Source of the DNA: Rhodococcus jostii RHA1
GTDB lineage: Bacteria; Actinomycetota; Actinomycetes; Mycobacteriales; Mycobacteriaceae
DNA: 64,000 nucleotides
Direction: 5' to 3'
Assembly: GCF_000014565.1 (NCBI RefSeq)
Contig: NC_008268.1
Location: 2,728,001-2,792,000 of the forward strand
The position numbers and the translations under genes were made by a program. The notes under the pieces are model-generated. The model was not told where the DNA came from and did no database searches. It saw only the letters and a list, made by a program, of their open reading frames with translations. Shown here in pieces: positions 28,055 through 36,689 of this stretch (position 1 is the first letter of the stretch; the number at the start of each line of letters is the position of its first letter).

Positions 28055-29242
28055 TCAGGGCACCTTCGGCGGGTTGTCGGGGAAGAGGAGGGCACCGATC
28101 TCCTTGCCGATCGGCACAGTGTTATTGGCGTTGGCATTGGCCGTCGGTCCGAGCGTGGCGTATACGACAATCGTGGTCTTCGACTCCGTTTCGTAGAGGG
28201 CGATGCCGTTGTAGCCCCCGAATGCCGGGTTCATGAGCAGCCAACTGCCCAGGTGAACGGTTCCGAATGCGAAGTACTTGTCCGCAGTCAGCGGGCCCAG
28301 CCCGGCGGTCTTGTCCGCCATCATCTCCGTGAACGCCGTGTCGGACAGGAGTTCGCCGGTGCCGAGCGCACGAACCCACCGCGCGACTTCGGCCACCGTC
28401 GAGTTCATGTTGCCGCTGTTGAGGAACGCCGTGGGATTCCAGAACGTGGAGTCCTCGAAGACGCCACGTTCGTTGGTATAGCCGTGCAGGGTCGGTTCAC
28501 TCATCTGGGGTGTCAGCACCACGCTGCTCGCGTCCATCCCCAGCGGCGTGAAGATCCGCTCCTTCAGGAGGTCGCCCAACGGCTTTCCCGCCGCCTTCTC
28601 GAGTACCACACCGAGCAGGCACAGGTCGCTGTGCGCGTAGGCAAAACTGGTCCCCGGTTCGAACAGCGGCGGGCGGGCGTTGGCCAGGTCGAAGATCTCC
28701 TGAGACGTAAAGCCTTTGATCGGATTTGCGTAGAAGATCTTCAGGAAATCGGGGTTGGTCACGTAGTCCGAAATGCCGGTGGTGCTGTTGGCGAGCATCC
28801 GCGGGGTGATCTTGTCGGCCCGCGGAAAGTCGGGCACCCACTTGGCGATCGGCTCGTCCAGACTCAGCGTTCCGGCCTCGCCCAGCTGCAGCAGAACGGT
28901 CGACAGCATCGGTTCCATCGGCTGGCCGACTCGCAATTGCATGTCACGCGTCGCGGGAACGCCGAGCGGCGACTCTCCCACCGCCCCGGCGACGATCTCC
29001 TCGTCGCCGCGCCACACACCGAACACGGCGCCGCTGAGATCGAGCTCCGTCAGCTTGTCGCGAACGATATCGACGATCTTGTCGGCGTCGGGAGCATCGG
29101 TGTGCGCGACGTCGGGACCGTGCTCCGCTGCTTGCTGTTCGCCGCCGCGATCGTCCGATCCGCACGAAACGGTGGCGAGGGCAAGAACGATGCTGAGCGC
29201 GGTGGCCGTTCGACGCAGCCGGCTACGAGTCGACAAGCTCAT
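28055..29242 (-). CDS. beta-lactamase-fold lipoprotein, probable pseudoenzyme
   Basis: The 395-residue protein starts MSLSTRSRLRRTATALSIVLALATVSCGSDD, a lipoprotein signal with the Cys at residue 27. The rest aligns by pattern with serine beta-lactamase/DD-peptidase relatives: LQLGEAGTLSLDEPIAKWVPDFP, ITPRMLANSTTGISDY, and a C-terminal FGGYNGIALYETES. The place of the nucleophile SxxK (family GSxTK) reads VGQPMEPM, without Ser or Lys, and the YxN motif reads YAHSD. Catalysis by the usual mechanism is therefore not expected; it may bind cell-wall peptides. ATG 29242 was chosen because it begins the signal peptide. Confidence 0.8.
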   Translation of the reverse strand: MSLSTRSRLRRTATALSIVLALATVSCGSDDRGGEQQAAEHGPDVAHTDAPDADKIVDIVRDKLTELDLSGAVFGVWRGDEEIVAGAVGESPLGVPATRDMQLRVGQPMEPMLSTVLLQLGEAGTLSLDEPIAKWVPDFPRADKITPRMLANSTTGISDYVTNPDFLKIFYANPIKGFTSQEIFDLANARPPLFEPGTSFAYAHSDLCLLGVVLEKAAGKPLGDLLKERIFTPLGMDASSVVLTPQMSEPTLHGYTNERGVFEDSTFWNPTAFLNSGNMNSTVAEVARWVRALGTGELLSDTAFTEMMADKTAGLGPLTADKYFAFGTVHLGSWLLMNPAFGGYNGIALYETESKTTIVVYATLGPTANANANNTVPIGKEIGALLFPDNPPKVP

Positions 29243-29394
29243 GGGGTCGATCCCTTCGTACGCAGAGGTCGAGTGGGAGTCGCTGCTCACTGGGATTCTA
29301 GGCGCAGACTGCCGTTGCCCAGGGAGGTTCCGGCCGTTATTCGCAGGGCACCGTGCCGTTGACACGCGCCGCCCGGTCCCCGACATTCGTACTC

Positions 29395-30186
29395 ATGGGC
29401 GATCACCTGGTCGACGGCAAGGTCGCGCTCGTGACCGGCGGCAGCCGCGGAGTGGGCCGAGGCGTAGCGGAACATTTGGCATCGGCCGGAGCGACGGTGT
29501 ACGTCACCGGACGCACGGTGCACGACGCGCACTTGCCGGCCGGATGCATCCCGGCCACCTGCGATCACACCGATGACGAACAGGTCTCCGCTGTCTTTCG
29601 CCGCGTGACCGCGGAGACGGGGCGACTCGATCTACTGGTGAACAACGTGTGGGGTGGCTACGAGCGCATGGTCGACGACGGCCGGTTCACGTGGGGCCTT
29701 CCCTTCTGGGAGCAACCGATCTGGCGATGGGATGCGATGTTCGCCGCCGGGGTCAGAGCGCATTACGTCGCCGGCACATTCGCGGCCCGCATGATGGTCC
29801 CCCAGCGATCCGGGCTCATCGTGAACATCTCGTTCTGGGCCGCGCAGAAGCACATCGCGAATGTGCCGTACGGCGTCTCGAAGGCCGCGACCGACAAGCT
29901 GTCCGCTGACATGGCATACGAACTCCTGTCACACGACATCGCCGTCGTCTCGCTCTATCCGGGACTCGTTCGGACGGAGAAGGTGATGGAGGCTGCGGCG
30001 TACCTCGACCTGTCGAACTCCGAGTCGCCACAGTTCATCGGCCGTGTCATCGCCGCGCTGGCCGCCGATCCCGAAATAATGACGCATTCCGGACAGGTGC
30101 TGGTCGCGGCCGCCATGGCCGAACGCTATGACATCACGGACGTGGACGGCGCTCGGCCGTCACCGTTGACCTCGAGAGACGTCTGA
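29395..30186 (+). CDS. short-chain dehydrogenase/reductase
   Basis: NAD(P)-dependent oxidoreductase of 263 residues: cofactor motif TGGSRGVGRG near residue 13, LLVNNVWGGYER, a Ser in VNISFWAAQKH near 143 and the catalytic YGVSK near 157. The NNVWGG and extended YERMVDDGRFTWGLPFWEQP insert resemble the DHRS1-like SDR subgroup. ATG 29395 is used; 29353 would add a non-family extension. It stands alone between the pseudoenzyme lipoprotein and the regulator-exporter operon. Substrate unknown. Confidence 0.87.
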   Translation: MGDHLVDGKVALVTGGSRGVGRGVAEHLASAGATVYVTGRTVHDAHLPAGCIPATCDHTDDEQVSAVFRRVTAETGRLDLLVNNVWGGYERMVDDGRFTWGLPFWEQPIWRWDAMFAAGVRAHYVAGTFAARMMVPQRSGLIVNISFWAAQKHIANVPYGVSKAATDKLSADMAYELLSHDIAVVSLYPGLVRTEKVMEAAAYLDLSNSESPQFIGRVIAALAADPEIMTHSGQVLVAAAMAERYDITDVDGARPSPLTSRDV

Positions 30187-30238
30187 TCGACTGGCCGAGG
30201 GGCAACAACCAGCAATTTTCATCCGAGAGGAGCCCGGT

Positions 30239-30254
30239 GGTGCCATGTGGCACC
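30239..30254. promoter_or_regulatory. inverted repeat, upstream operator copy
   Basis: GGTGCCATGTGGCACC is an inverted repeat with GGTGCCA/TGGCACC arms. The same GGTGCCA half-site reappears in the larger palindrome 25 bp downstream. Two spaced sites upstream of a ribbon-helix-helix gene suit cooperative autorepression. Confidence 0.6.
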
Positions 30255-30277
30255 GCCATTGAGCCACTAAACCCTTG

Positions 30278-30313
30278 CCATGGTGCCATCGCTGTGCCAC
30301 GATGGCACCATGG
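30278..30313. promoter_or_regulatory. palindrome over promoter and start codon of the RHH gene
   Basis: CCATGGTGCCATCG (30278-30291) and CGATGGCACCATGG (30300-30313) are perfect 14-bp arms around an 8-bp spacer, and the right arm contains the ATG start at 30310. TTGCCA at 30275-30280 with CACGAT at 30298-30303 gives a 17-bp-spaced promoter-like pair, which would start a leaderless transcript at the ATG. A protein bound here would block initiation directly. Confidence 0.65.
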
Positions 30314-30825
30314 ATTTGACACCGTATGTGAGCAACCTCGGACGTGAATTCGCCACCCTCGCCGAAGCCGGCGGTGACGAATCCCGTGCGTTGGTCGAGC
30401 GCCTGACCGGGTCGCTCGAATCGGCGATCCGGATGACGCTGCTGGACGCACTGTCCGCCGCCACGGACGAGATCACCCAGGATCTGGCCCCGGGATCGGT
30501 GGAGTTGCGCCTGCGCGGGCGCGACCCGAACTTCGTCGTGACCGCGCGGCCCGCCGAGCCGATCGAGGAACCGGCCGATGACGATGCCGCACCGGCGGAC
30601 GGTGGCACCCCGATCGCCGAGGACGGCCCGACCGCGCGGATCAACGTGCGCCTACCCGAACAGCTCAAGGCCGCGGTCGAGGAGGCCGCAGCCAAGGAGG
30701 GGCGCTCGGTCAACGCCTGGCTGGTCCGCGCGGCCTCGTCCGCGCTGCAGCAACCGGACCGCGTCCAGCACGCCCAGCAGCGCGGCAAACCGACCAAGCA
30801 GAGCCTCACCGGCTGGGTGCGCTAG
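30310..30825 (+). CDS. ribbon-helix-helix (Arc/HicB-like) regulator
   Basis: The 171-residue protein has an N-terminal ~85-residue domain of unknown fold (LTPYVSNLGREFATLAEAGGDESRALVERLTGSLESAIRMTLLDAL), an acidic linker rich in Asp/Ala/Pro, and a C-terminal ribbon-helix-helix (ARINVRLPEQLKAAVEEAAAKEGRSVNAWLVRAASSAL). The last domain resembles HicB/Arc DNA-binding domains, but no HicA-like toxin is adjacent. It heads the operon with the DUF4097 protein and DrrAB-type exporter. The ATG at 30310 has no ribosome-binding site and lies inside a perfect palindrome, so leaderless translation and autoregulation are likely. ATG 30280 is an alternative. Confidence 0.82.
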   Translation: MDLTPYVSNLGREFATLAEAGGDESRALVERLTGSLESAIRMTLLDALSAATDEITQDLAPGSVELRLRGRDPNFVVTARPAEPIEEPADDDAAPADGGTPIAEDGPTARINVRLPEQLKAAVEEAAAKEGRSVNAWLVRAASSALQQPDRVQHAQQRGKPTKQSLTGWVR

Positions 30826-30897
30826 CCGCACCGCCTTACCCACACCACGTCCCCGACCTGCGGGGATGTTTCACCAACTCATCCTGAGGGGACAGCT

Positions 30898-31743
30898 ATG
30901 CCCAATTTCGATACACCCGAACCGATTTCCGTCACGATCGAGCTCGGCGTCGGCAATGTGCGGATCACCGCGAGCGACCGCACCGACACCACCGTCGACG
31001 TGCGCCCGAGCGACGAATCCGACGAGTCGGACGTGCAGGCCGCCCAGCGGGTCCGCGTCGACTACGCGAACGGCGTGCTCCAGGTCATGGGGCCGAAAGC
31101 GCGCGTTCTCGACTTCTCCCGCAAGTCCAGGTCGGTGGAGGTGTCCATCGACCTGCCCAGCGGTTCGCAGGTTTCCGGCGAGGTGCAGGTAGGAGACCTC
31201 AGCGGCACGGGCCGGCTCGGGCAGTGCCGGTTCAAGACCTCCACCGGGAACGTCCGGCTCGAGCAGACCGGTCCGTTGCGAGTGGACACCGCGGCCGGTC
31301 ACGTCACCGCGGACGGTGTCGCGGGCAACGCCGAGATCCGCACCGGCTCCGGGAAGGTCCGCATCGGCGAGATCGAGGGCTCCGCAATCGTCAAGAACTC
31401 CAACGGTGACACCGTGATCGCCGCGGTCACCGGCGACGTCCACGTGCGCTCGGCGAACGGCGACATCTCCGTCGACCGGGCCGGCGCGAGTGTCGAGTCG
31501 AAGACGTCCAACGGCAGCATTCGCCTCGGCGAGGTGGCCCGCGGTTCGGTCGAGCTCGGGACCGCGATGGGCGACCTGGAGATCGGCATCGCCGAGGGCA
31601 CCGCCGCCTGGCTCGAGGTGAACACCAAGTTCGGCCAGGTACGCAACCTGCTGGACAACACCACCCGGCCCGAGGCGTCCGACGAGACCGTCGAGATCCG
31701 CGCGCACACCTCGTTCGGCGGCATCACGATCCGTCGTTCCTGA
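30898..31743 (+). CDS. DUF4097 beta-strand-repeat protein
   Basis: The 281-residue protein is built of repeated short beta strands with Gly-Asn/Gly-Asp turns (VGNVRITAS, STGNVRLEQ, GSGKVRIGEIEGSAIV, NSNGDTVIAAVTGDVHV, SANGDISVD, TSNGSIRLGEV), the DUF4097 beta-helix-like pattern. There is no signal peptide or membrane segment, so it is cytoplasmic. AGGGGACAGCT precedes the ATG. DUF4097 proteins are found beside membrane-stress regulators and ABC exporters; here it lies between the RHH regulator and the DrrA ATPase (30 bp gap). Role unknown; a scaffold or ligand sensor is possible. Confidence 0.82.
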   Translation: MPNFDTPEPISVTIELGVGNVRITASDRTDTTVDVRPSDESDESDVQAAQRVRVDYANGVLQVMGPKARVLDFSRKSRSVEVSIDLPSGSQVSGEVQVGDLSGTGRLGQCRFKTSTGNVRLEQTGPLRVDTAAGHVTADGVAGNAEIRTGSGKVRIGEIEGSAIVKNSNGDTVIAAVTGDVHVRSANGDISVDRAGASVESKTSNGSIRLGEVARGSVELGTAMGDLEIGIAEGTAAWLEVNTKFGQVRNLLDNTTRPEASDETVEIRAHTSFGGITIRRS

Positions 31744-31773
31744 TCCACTTCTGGACTTCGAGAAAGGGAAACC

Positions 31774-32730
31774 ATGACCACCAGGCAATCTCAGCCGGCC
31801 ATCGCGGTGACCGGGTTGCGCAAGTCGTTCGGCGACCACGTGGTGCTCGACGGCATCGATCTGACCGTCCCGCAGGGAACGGTCTTCTCCCTACTCGGCG
31901 CGAACGGCGCCGGGAAGACCACCACGGTCAACATCCTGTCCACCTTGATCAGCGCCGACGCCGGTGACGCCCGAGTCGCCGGCCACGACCTCACCCGCGA
32001 ATCCGACGCGGTGCGCGCCGCAATCGGTGTCACCGGCCAGTTCTCGGCGGTGGACAACCTGCTCACCGGCAAGGAGAACCTGCTGCTGATGGCGGATCTG
32101 CACCACCTCGCCCGCAGCGACGGCCGGCGGCGCGCCGCGCAGCTGCTCGAACAGTTCGACCTGGCCGACGCGGCCTCGAAGCCGGTCTCGACCTACTCCG
32201 GAGGCATGCGGCGGCGGCTCGACCTCGCGATGACCCTGGTCGGCAGCCCGCGCGTGATCTTCCTCGACGAACCGACCACCGGCCTGGACCCACGCAGCCG
32301 CCGGGCCATGTGGCAGATCGTCCGGGACCTGGTCGCCACCGGCGTCACCATCTTCCTGACCACCCAGTACCTGGAGGAAGCCGACGAACTGTCCGACCGG
32401 ATCGCGGTCCTCGACCACGGCTGCCTGGTCGCCGAGGGAACCGCGGACGAGCTCAAGCGCCGCATCCCCGGGAGCCACGTCCGCCTGCAGTTCGCCGACC
32501 CACGCGGCCTCGAAGCGGCCGAGCGCGTCCTCGACAAGGTCTCGCGCGACCCCGACGCGCTCGCCCTCCGTGTACCCAGCGACGGCAGCCTCCGCTCGCT
32601 CAAGACCCTGATCGACCGGCTCGACGACGAGGCCGTCGAGGTCGTCGAGCTGTCCGTGCACACCCCCGATCTCGACGACGTCTTCCTCGCCCTCACCGGT
32701 AACCCCCGCAACGAGAAGGTGACCTCATGA
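31774..32730 (+). CDS. DrrA-type ABC exporter ATPase
   Basis: ATPase of an ABC-2 drug/lipid exporter, 318 residues. Walker A is GANGAGKTT near residue 40, the signature is TYSGGMRRRLDLAMTL near 138, Walker B is IFLDEPTTGLDPRSRR and the switch His position reads TTQYLEEADELSDRI (Gln in place of His, as in other DrrA proteins). The C-terminal DUF4162-like region follows from about residue 230. The ATGA overlap with the permease gene shows coupling. Related systems export anthracyclines or cell-envelope lipids; the substrate here is open. Confidence 0.92.
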   Translation: MTTRQSQPAIAVTGLRKSFGDHVVLDGIDLTVPQGTVFSLLGANGAGKTTTVNILSTLISADAGDARVAGHDLTRESDAVRAAIGVTGQFSAVDNLLTGKENLLLMADLHHLARSDGRRRAAQLLEQFDLADAASKPVSTYSGGMRRRLDLAMTLVGSPRVIFLDEPTTGLDPRSRRAMWQIVRDLVATGVTIFLTTQYLEEADELSDRIAVLDHGCLVAEGTADELKRRIPGSHVRLQFADPRGLEAAERVLDKVSRDPDALALRVPSDGSLRSLKTLIDRLDDEAVEVVELSVHTPDLDDVFLALTGNPRNEKVTS

Positions 32731-33560
32731 TCAGCGCCCCCGCCCACACCCTCGCCGAGCCGGCCCCCGCGGACCTCCGGTTCCACCCGCTGCGCGACTC
32801 GGCAACGATGCTGCGCCGCAACCTCGATCACATGCTGCGGTACCCGTCGATGACCGTGACTCTCGTCGGAATGCCGGTCGTCTTCCTGCTGCTGTTCGTC
32901 TACGTGTTCGGCGGCACGTTGGGCGCAGGGCTCGGCGGGGTGTCCGGCGGGCGCGCCGAGTACGTCAACTACGTTGTGCCCGCGATCATCCTGATGACCG
33001 TGACGGCCGCGGTCCAAGGCACAGCGATCTCGGTCGCGATGGACATGACCGAGGGCATCATCGCCCGGTTCCGCACCATGCACATCGCACGCGTCTCGGT
33101 GCTGACCGGACACGTGCTGGGCAGCGTGATCCAGGCGATGCTCAGCGTCGCGATCGTGATCGGAGTGGCACTGCTGGTCGGCTTCCGGCCGACCGCGGGG
33201 GTGGGCGCGTGGCTGGCCACTGCCGGCTTCCTGGTGGTGGTGACGTTCGCGCTCGTCTGGCTCTCCGTCGCGCTCGGCCAGGTGAGCAAGACCGTCGAGG
33301 CCGCGAGCAATGTGGGTATGCCGCTGGTTCTGCTGCCCTTCCTCGGCAGTGGGTTCGTCCCCACCGACTCCATGCCTGCCGGGTTGCGCTGGTTCGCGGA
33401 GTACCAGCCGTTCACCCCGATCATCGAAACCCTGCGCGGCCTGCTCATGGGTACCCCGATCGGGAACAACGCATGGATCGCGCTCGGCTGGTGCGCCGTC
33501 ATCGCCCTCGGCGGATACCTCTGGTCGAAAAGGCTTTTCAACCGGGAGTACTCGCGGTAG
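32727..33560 (+). CDS. DrrB-type ABC-2 exporter permease
   Basis: Membrane partner of the preceding ATPase, 277 residues with six predicted membrane segments, starting after a ~45-residue cytoplasmic N-terminus (RNLDHMLRYPSMTVTLVGMPVVFLLLFVYVFGG). The ABC-2 region MTEGIIARFRTMHIARVSVLTGHVLGSVIQ lies near residues 105-135, and LPFLGSGFVPTDSMPAGLRWFAEYQPFTPIIETLRGLL near 205-240 is typical of DrrB. It overlaps the ATPase gene by 4 bp and is followed 41 bp later by the P450 gene. Confidence 0.92.
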   Translation: MISAPAHTLAEPAPADLRFHPLRDSATMLRRNLDHMLRYPSMTVTLVGMPVVFLLLFVYVFGGTLGAGLGGVSGGRAEYVNYVVPAIILMTVTAAVQGTAISVAMDMTEGIIARFRTMHIARVSVLTGHVLGSVIQAMLSVAIVIGVALLVGFRPTAGVGAWLATAGFLVVVTFALVWLSVALGQVSKTVEAASNVGMPLVLLPFLGSGFVPTDSMPAGLRWFAEYQPFTPIIETLRGLLMGTPIGNNAWIALGWCAVIALGGYLWSKRLFNREYSR

Positions 33561-33601
33561 CGGCACGGCCCGCAACTGACACTGCCACGAAAGGACATCC
33601 G

Positions 33602-34828
33602 ATGAGTAAAACGGTCGCCGTCCCGTACGGCCTCCCCATGGAACGCGATGCGGGCCCCTTCGACCCGCCCCGGCGGATCACCCGGCTGCGCGAGACTCGT
33701 CCCGTCAGTCCCATGGTCTTCCCCGACGGTCACGAGGGCTGGCTCGTCACCGGCTACGACGCGGTCCGCCAGCTCATGGCCGACACCCGGTTCAGCTCCC
33801 GCCAGGACATCGGCATTCTCCACGTGCCGTACGAGACCCCCGGCATGCCCGCCGCCACCGAGCCGTCCCCGCAGATGCCGGGCGTGTTCATCGCCATGGA
33901 CCCGCCGGACCACACCCGGATGCGGCGCAAACTCGCCGGCGCCTTCACCGTCAAACGCATGAAGCAGCTCGAAGACCACATCATCGACGTCGCCGAGCGG
34001 CAACTGGACGCGATGGCGCGCCTGACCCCGCCGGTCGACCTGGTCAAGGAGTTCGCGCTGCCGGTGCCCTCGCTGGTGATCTGCGAACTGCTCGGTGTCC
34101 CCTACGCGGACCGGGACAACTTCCAGGTCAACTCCGCCAAGTTCCTGATCAAGGACCAGCCGCTCGACGACAAGATGGCCGCGTACGGCGCACTGAGCAC
34201 GTACCTGGCCGATCTGGTCACGCGCAAGCGCGCCGCCCCCGGCGACGACATACTGTCCGATCTGGCCCGCGATGACGACCTCACCATCGAGGAGCTGACC
34301 GGTGCCGCCTTCCTGCTGCTGCTCGCCGGCCACGAAACCACCGCCAACATGCTGGCGCTGGGCGCCTTCGCGCTGCTGGAGAACCCCGAGCAGCTGACGG
34401 AACTTCGCACCGACCCGGACCTGCTCCCCGATGCCGTCGAGGAACTTCTGCGCTACCTGTCCGTTGCCGACATCTTCTATCGCTACGCCACCGAGGACAT
34501 CGAACTCGGCGGCGAAACAATCCGCGCGGGATCGACGGTCGTCGTCTCGTTGCTGGCCGCGAACCGCGACCCGCAGCGCTTCGACAACCCCGACACCCTC
34601 GACATCCGCCGCAAGGCCCGCGGTCACCTGTCCTTGGGCCACGGCGTCCATCTGTGCCTGGGCCAGCAACTGGCCCGTCTCGAGATGCGCGCCGGATTCG
34701 AGGGACTGCTGCGCCGCTTCCCGACCCTGGGGCTCGCCATCCCCGCCGGCGACGTGAAACTCAGGACCGACATGAACATCTACGGCGTCCACGAACTGCC
34801 GGTCACCTGGACGGAAACGTCCCGGTAG
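33602..34828 (+). CDS. cytochrome P450 (bacterial class I, CYP105-like)
   Basis: Heme monooxygenase of 408 residues. The I-helix is LLLLAGHETTANML near residue 240, the ExxR motif EELLRY near 280, and the heme loop LSLGHGVHLCLGQQLARLE gives Cys352 as iron ligand. The loop starts SLGHG rather than the usual FGHG. AAAGGA lies 7 bp before ATG 33602; the longer reading frame upstream is a shadow of the permease gene. No ferredoxin or reductase gene is adjacent. Following a regulator and exporter operon, it may modify the exported or sensed compound. Its end overlaps the convergent hydrolase gene by 26 bp. Confidence 0.92.
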   Translation: MSKTVAVPYGLPMERDAGPFDPPRRITRLRETRPVSPMVFPDGHEGWLVTGYDAVRQLMADTRFSSRQDIGILHVPYETPGMPAATEPSPQMPGVFIAMDPPDHTRMRRKLAGAFTVKRMKQLEDHIIDVAERQLDAMARLTPPVDLVKEFALPVPSLVICELLGVPYADRDNFQVNSAKFLIKDQPLDDKMAAYGALSTYLADLVTRKRAAPGDDILSDLARDDDLTIEELTGAAFLLLLAGHETTANMLALGAFALLENPEQLTELRTDPDLLPDAVEELLRYLSVADIFYRYATEDIELGGETIRAGSTVVVSLLAANRDPQRFDNPDTLDIRRKARGHLSLGHGVHLCLGQQLARLEMRAGFEGLLRRFPTLGLAIPAGDVKLRTDMNIYGVHELPVTWTETSR

Positions 34829-35621
34829 AACCATCGGCCGAGCACGTCAGCCGATCCAACCAGTCGCCGAACAGGGCGGCAAGTAGTTCGGGCCGCTCGT
34901 GCATGAGTGCATGACCGACGCCATCGACGACGGCCAGGGTGGCGTGCCGGTAGCGCTCGAGCAATTCGGCCGCGTCGGTGTACCCGACGACCGAATCGCG
35001 GCGGCCCGCCACGATCAACGTCGGTCCCGAGAACGCACTCGACCCGACGTCGACCGTCCACCCGGCGAAGATGCGCCCGAGGGCATCCTCGTCGACGAGC
35101 GTCGTACCCGGCAGAACATGGTCCCGGTAGCGGCGAGCGGTGGCCGGCGTGCGCACGACGAAGTACTCGTCGAACCCCGCCCTCTGCGCATGTTCGAGTT
35201 CGTCGTAGGCATCGGCGTCCTGGCGAACCACGGCGTGATCGGGCACGTGTCGTGACCGCTCGGTGACCGGACACAACAACGCCAGGCCGCGCACCGTGTC
35301 CGGTCGCTGTGCGGCCACCCCGCGTGCCAGGTACGCGCCGTAGGAATGTCCGACCAGCAACACCGGGCCCGCACCCAGACTGTGGATGAAGTCACCGAGC
35401 AGCGTCACCACATCGTCGTTGCAGGTCAGGCCGCCGGTTGTCGAGAGGCCCATCCCCGGCAGGTCCGGGTAGATCCGTCGGTATCCCGTGCCGGGAACGA
35501 CGGCCTCGATCGCCGCCTCGATCTCACGATGATCGACGCCGGCTCCGTGCAGAGCCACGAGCGGCACGCCGATGCCGTGCTCGACGTAATGGACCAGGGC
35601 TTCGTCGATCCGGCGTTCCAT
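34803..35621 (-). CDS. alpha/beta hydrolase
   Basis: The 272-residue alpha/beta-hydrolase has the oxyanion region ALHGAGVDHRE near residue 24, YPDLPGMGLS, nucleophile elbow GHSYGAYLARG near 92, acid in VAGRRDSVV near 210 and His in GVGHALMHERPE near 240. The substrate class is not recognisable. Its 3' end overlaps the convergent P450 gene by 26 bp, an unusual arrangement that could give antisense interference. It is divergent from the amidohydrolase gene. Confidence 0.85.
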   Translation of the reverse strand: MERRIDEALVHYVEHGIGVPLVALHGAGVDHREIEAAIEAVVPGTGYRRIYPDLPGMGLSTTGGLTCNDDVVTLLGDFIHSLGAGPVLLVGHSYGAYLARGVAAQRPDTVRGLALLCPVTERSRHVPDHAVVRQDADAYDELEHAQRAGFDEYFVVRTPATARRYRDHVLPGTTLVDEDALGRIFAGWTVDVGSSAFSGPTLIVAGRRDSVVGYTDAAELLERYRHATLAVVDGVGHALMHERPELLAALFGDWLDRLTCSADGSTGTFPSR

Positions 35622-35698
35622 GTCGACACCTTAACGATCCACGCGACCACACGCGCCGCGCTCGACCAATTGCCCGATCCCACGTCGACGACTGAAAT

Positions 35699-36610
35699 AT
35701 GCTGTGTGAGGTGGACATTGTCGATGCTCATCATCATTTCATCAACCTGCCCGACCTCGCGTACCCGTGGATCGACAGTCGCCCACCCCCGCTCACCGCC
35801 TTGCTGCCGAACTACTATGACGCTGCGCACCGGTACCTGCCGCACGACTATCGGGCACAGGTCGAGGGAACGCCCGTCACGGCCTCGGTCGCGTGCGAGT
35901 TCGGTGCTGCAGACGGAGTCGCGGAGGCCGTCTGGATTCAGCATTGCGCCGACCGTGCCGGTGTGCCGAACGCCTTCATCGCGGCCGTGCAGCTCGATTC
36001 AGGCGATCTGACAGGCGTTCTCGCGCGATACGGGGATCTCCCGGTGGTCCGGGCTGTGCGTCAGCCGCTGTACTGGGCGGCCGACCCGATCAAGCGCCTG
36101 GGTGCGCGCAGCGACTACCTGTCAGACCCGGCCTGGCTGCGTGGATTCGAGCAGGTCGCCGATGCGGGGCTGGTGTGGGATCTGCTCGTCTACGACGAGC
36201 AGCTACCCGCCACGCACGAACTCATCGCCGCGTATCCCGACACCACGTTTGTATTGGAAGCGGCCGGTTGGCCGGTCGACCTCACTACGGAGGGCTTCAC
36301 CCGTTGGGAGGAACGCCTCGCGGCAGTGAGTCAGTTTCCGAACGTCGTCCTCAAGTTGCAGGGAATCGCCCTCATTTTCGGAACATCCCTGGAGGCGATC
36401 GGTCGGTGGGTCCGGACGGCCCTCAGCATCTTCGGCGCCGGGCGATGCATGTTCGCCTCTCACTACCCGATCGACCATCTGCTGTGGGATACCGAAACCA
36501 TGGTGTCCACCGTCCAGGCAGCACTCGGCGGCTTGCCGTCGACAGAACAAGCACTCTTCTTCGGCGAAACCGCACGACGGGTGTACCGCCTGCCCGCCGG
36601 TGATGTCTAA
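35699..36610 (+). CDS. amidohydrolase-superfamily (COG3618-like) metal-dependent hydrolase
   Basis: TIM-barrel hydrolase of 303 residues beginning MLCEVDIVDAHHHFINLPDLAYPWID, where HHH supplies the first metal ligands. Later features are VRAVRQPLYWAAD near 118, LVWDLLVYDEQLPATHELIAAYPDTTFVLEAAGWPVD near 160-195, and FASHYPIDHLLWD near 258 with the terminal Asp. The family acts on lactones and related ring or ester bonds (for example 2-pyrone-dicarboxylate or fuconolactone hydrolases). ATG 35699 has no clear ribosome-binding site. The 80-bp gap to the next hydrolase gene suggests cotranscription. Confidence 0.83.
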   Translation: MLCEVDIVDAHHHFINLPDLAYPWIDSRPPPLTALLPNYYDAAHRYLPHDYRAQVEGTPVTASVACEFGAADGVAEAVWIQHCADRAGVPNAFIAAVQLDSGDLTGVLARYGDLPVVRAVRQPLYWAADPIKRLGARSDYLSDPAWLRGFEQVADAGLVWDLLVYDEQLPATHELIAAYPDTTFVLEAAGWPVDLTTEGFTRWEERLAAVSQFPNVVLKLQGIALIFGTSLEAIGRWVRTALSIFGAGRCMFASHYPIDHLLWDTETMVSTVQAALGGLPSTEQALFFGETARRVYRLPAGDV

Positions 36611-36689
36611 TGGGGATTGATCGGAGTACCTGCAGTTTCGACGCCGCCAATCCACTTTCGGCGTCCGGCCAACGCTGTGAGGAGTCCAC

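Noticed and set aside
30310..30825. RHH protein as the antitoxin of a HicAB toxin-antitoxin pair
   Set aside because: No small toxin gene lies upstream or downstream; the neighbours are a DUF4097 protein and an ABC exporter, and the protein has an extra N-terminal domain.
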